NCBI GenBank assembly: GCA_033557465.1
Contig: CM066043.1
Coordinates: 76,848,662 to 76,912,661, forward strand
Reading direction: 5' to 3'
Origin: Ichthyophis bannanicus
Lineage: Eukaryota > Chordata > Amphibia > Gymnophiona > Ichthyophiidae
Length of the DNA stretch: 64,000 nucleotides
The notes beneath the pieces are model-generated. The model searched no databases. It was not told where the DNA came from and saw only the letters and a list, made by a program, of their open reading frames with translations. Position numbers and translations under genes: made by a program. Position 1 is the stretch's first letter, and every line of letters starts with the position of its first letter. This document shows positions 63,157-64,000 of this stretch, piece by piece.

Positions 63157-64000
63157 ATGGGGAAGCAGAAGAACAAGGGAGGTGGAAAGGGGGACACTGT
63201 ATCTACAGGTATGATTGTAGGGCCTATTGAGAAACACTTGTTGCCTCCACTATCCTCTATGATCTTGAATGGTGTGTCTTTCTCTTCACCTGAAGTGATT
63301 AAGAGCCTGATTCTGAAAGGAACATGTCTTGGCTGTCCGGACGGCCCCAAGTGGATTTGATTCTGTACCGTGGAAGCAAAATCTTCCTGTGACATACAGA
63401 ATCAGGCATGTGGATGGCCCAGCATGCTCCTGAATGCCTATGAGATGTCCTCCCGCAGGCTCCCCTGGCTCCCGCGGTGCTGACCCTCTTTTTCTCTGCT
63501 GCCCGACCCACCATTGGGCAACCAGGGCCTGGATCGGGTGGCAGAGACCTACCCACACCTGGCCCCAGTCCTGCAGGGGGGTATCTGGCCCTGATCGTCC
63601 AGTTTGTGCTGCTTATTCCACCTTCAAGATGGAACAAACATGTTCCCCCTGACCCCCGCAGGACATACAGGGCTGTGATTGGAATCGGCCCTGTACATCC
63701 TGCTGCCTTGACCCACCCCCGCTCCACCGAGACTCTGCCCCCTCCTGCCCCCCCCCCCAGCTCTCCCTGTACTGCTGCTCTAGCCGTGCAGGGAGGGCCT
63801 GAGACGGAATAGGAACAGGATGGCTTGCTACTTGGAATTGGGCCCTTAGCATCTGGTTCCTGTTCCTGTGATGGATAATTCTTTGTCTGTAATTATGCCT
63901 CCTAAAGTTTCTCCTTATGGGAAAATAACTCCGAGAGACCTATTTGGGGCTATCAAGAATATTGATGTGAAACTTTCCTCTACGATAGTTTCTTTATGTA
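63157..64000 (+). pseudogene. L1-like ORF1 start, split by an insertion
   Basis: ATG at 63157: MGKQKNKGGGKGDTVSTGMI, a basic start resembling L1 ORF1. After the element at 63302-63845 the sequence goes on with SLSVIMPPKVSPYGKITPRD and LFGAIKNIDVKLSSTIVSL, like the start of an ORF1 coiled coil. It runs off the window, so the rest of the LINE cannot be seen. Assignment by resemblance only. Confidence 0.4.
63302..63845. mobile_element. PIF/Harbinger-like element, relative of 44650-45291
   Basis: TTA on both sides (63299-63301, 63846-63848); right end TTGGAATTGGGCCC mirrors the left end TGGGCCCAATTCTGA of the element at 44650. Shares the internal hairpin AGGACATACAGGGC...GCCCTGTACATCCTG (63661-63700) with 45061-45116. 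544 bp, C-rich, non-coding. Confidence 0.65.

Overview
The window looks like intergenic or intronic DNA from a repeat-rich vertebrate nuclear genome. I recognise no complete host gene, no rRNA and no prokaryotic operon. CR1-type LINE 3' ends carrying the phrase CATACTGGGTCAGACC recur at several sites. L2-type LINEs end in a short stem plus AAATAAAT repeats, and Penelope, Ngaro, hAT and PIF/Harbinger elements are all present. From memory this mixture fits a caecilian amphibian best, but that is inference and other tetrapods are possible.

Layout. 1-4.3 kb: L2-type LINE with a CR1 3' end inserted, and a hAT MITE just upstream. 4.3-7.1 kb: a TG...ACA element with 4-bp flanking duplications carrying two unrecognised open frames; relatives lie at 39.4-40.9 kb and 49.7-51.2 kb. 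7.1-11.5 kb: CR1 and L2 fragments. 11.6-22.5 kb: a three-level nest. An unassigned DNA transposon with about 135-bp terminal inverted repeats and a transposase-like gene has a complete-architecture Ngaro retrotransposon inside its left inverted repeat and a CR1 LINE inside its last coding segment. 22.5-25.4 kb: L2 copies, a tandem repeat and a second hAT MITE. 25.4-29.8 kb: a broken BED/hAT transposase gene interrupted by a palindromic Penelope-like element with a 14-bp target-site duplication. 30.6-36.2 kb: CR1 copies, one split by a 2.6-kb hAT element that holds a minisatellite and a long palindrome. 36.2-37.5 kb: the one candidate host exon. 37.5-45.6 kb: L2 and CR1 copies and a multi-hairpin element. 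45.6-52.5 kb: small foldback elements and tandem repeats. 52.5-55.8 kb: a 3.3-kb PIF/Harbinger-type element holding the third hAT MITE. 56-64 kb: more CR1, L2, a tRNA-derived SINE, a 185-bp duplication and an L1-like ORF1 start.

The most interesting unit is the nested block at 11.6-22.5 kb. Upstream of a TATA box, the outer transposon has eight contiguous 5-bp heat-shock-factor units (18272-18311), so its transposase-like gene appears to sit under a heat-shock-type promoter. The Ngaro element keeps split direct repeats (A1, B1, A2, B2), gag, RT-RNase H, tyrosine recombinase and an SGNH hydrolase. Most of its frames are broken, mainly at homopolymers, and the recombinase has a catalytic Arg changed to Trp, yet the hydrolase frame is intact.

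Most coding segments are dead or partial. Family names come from motifs read by eye; no database search was possible.
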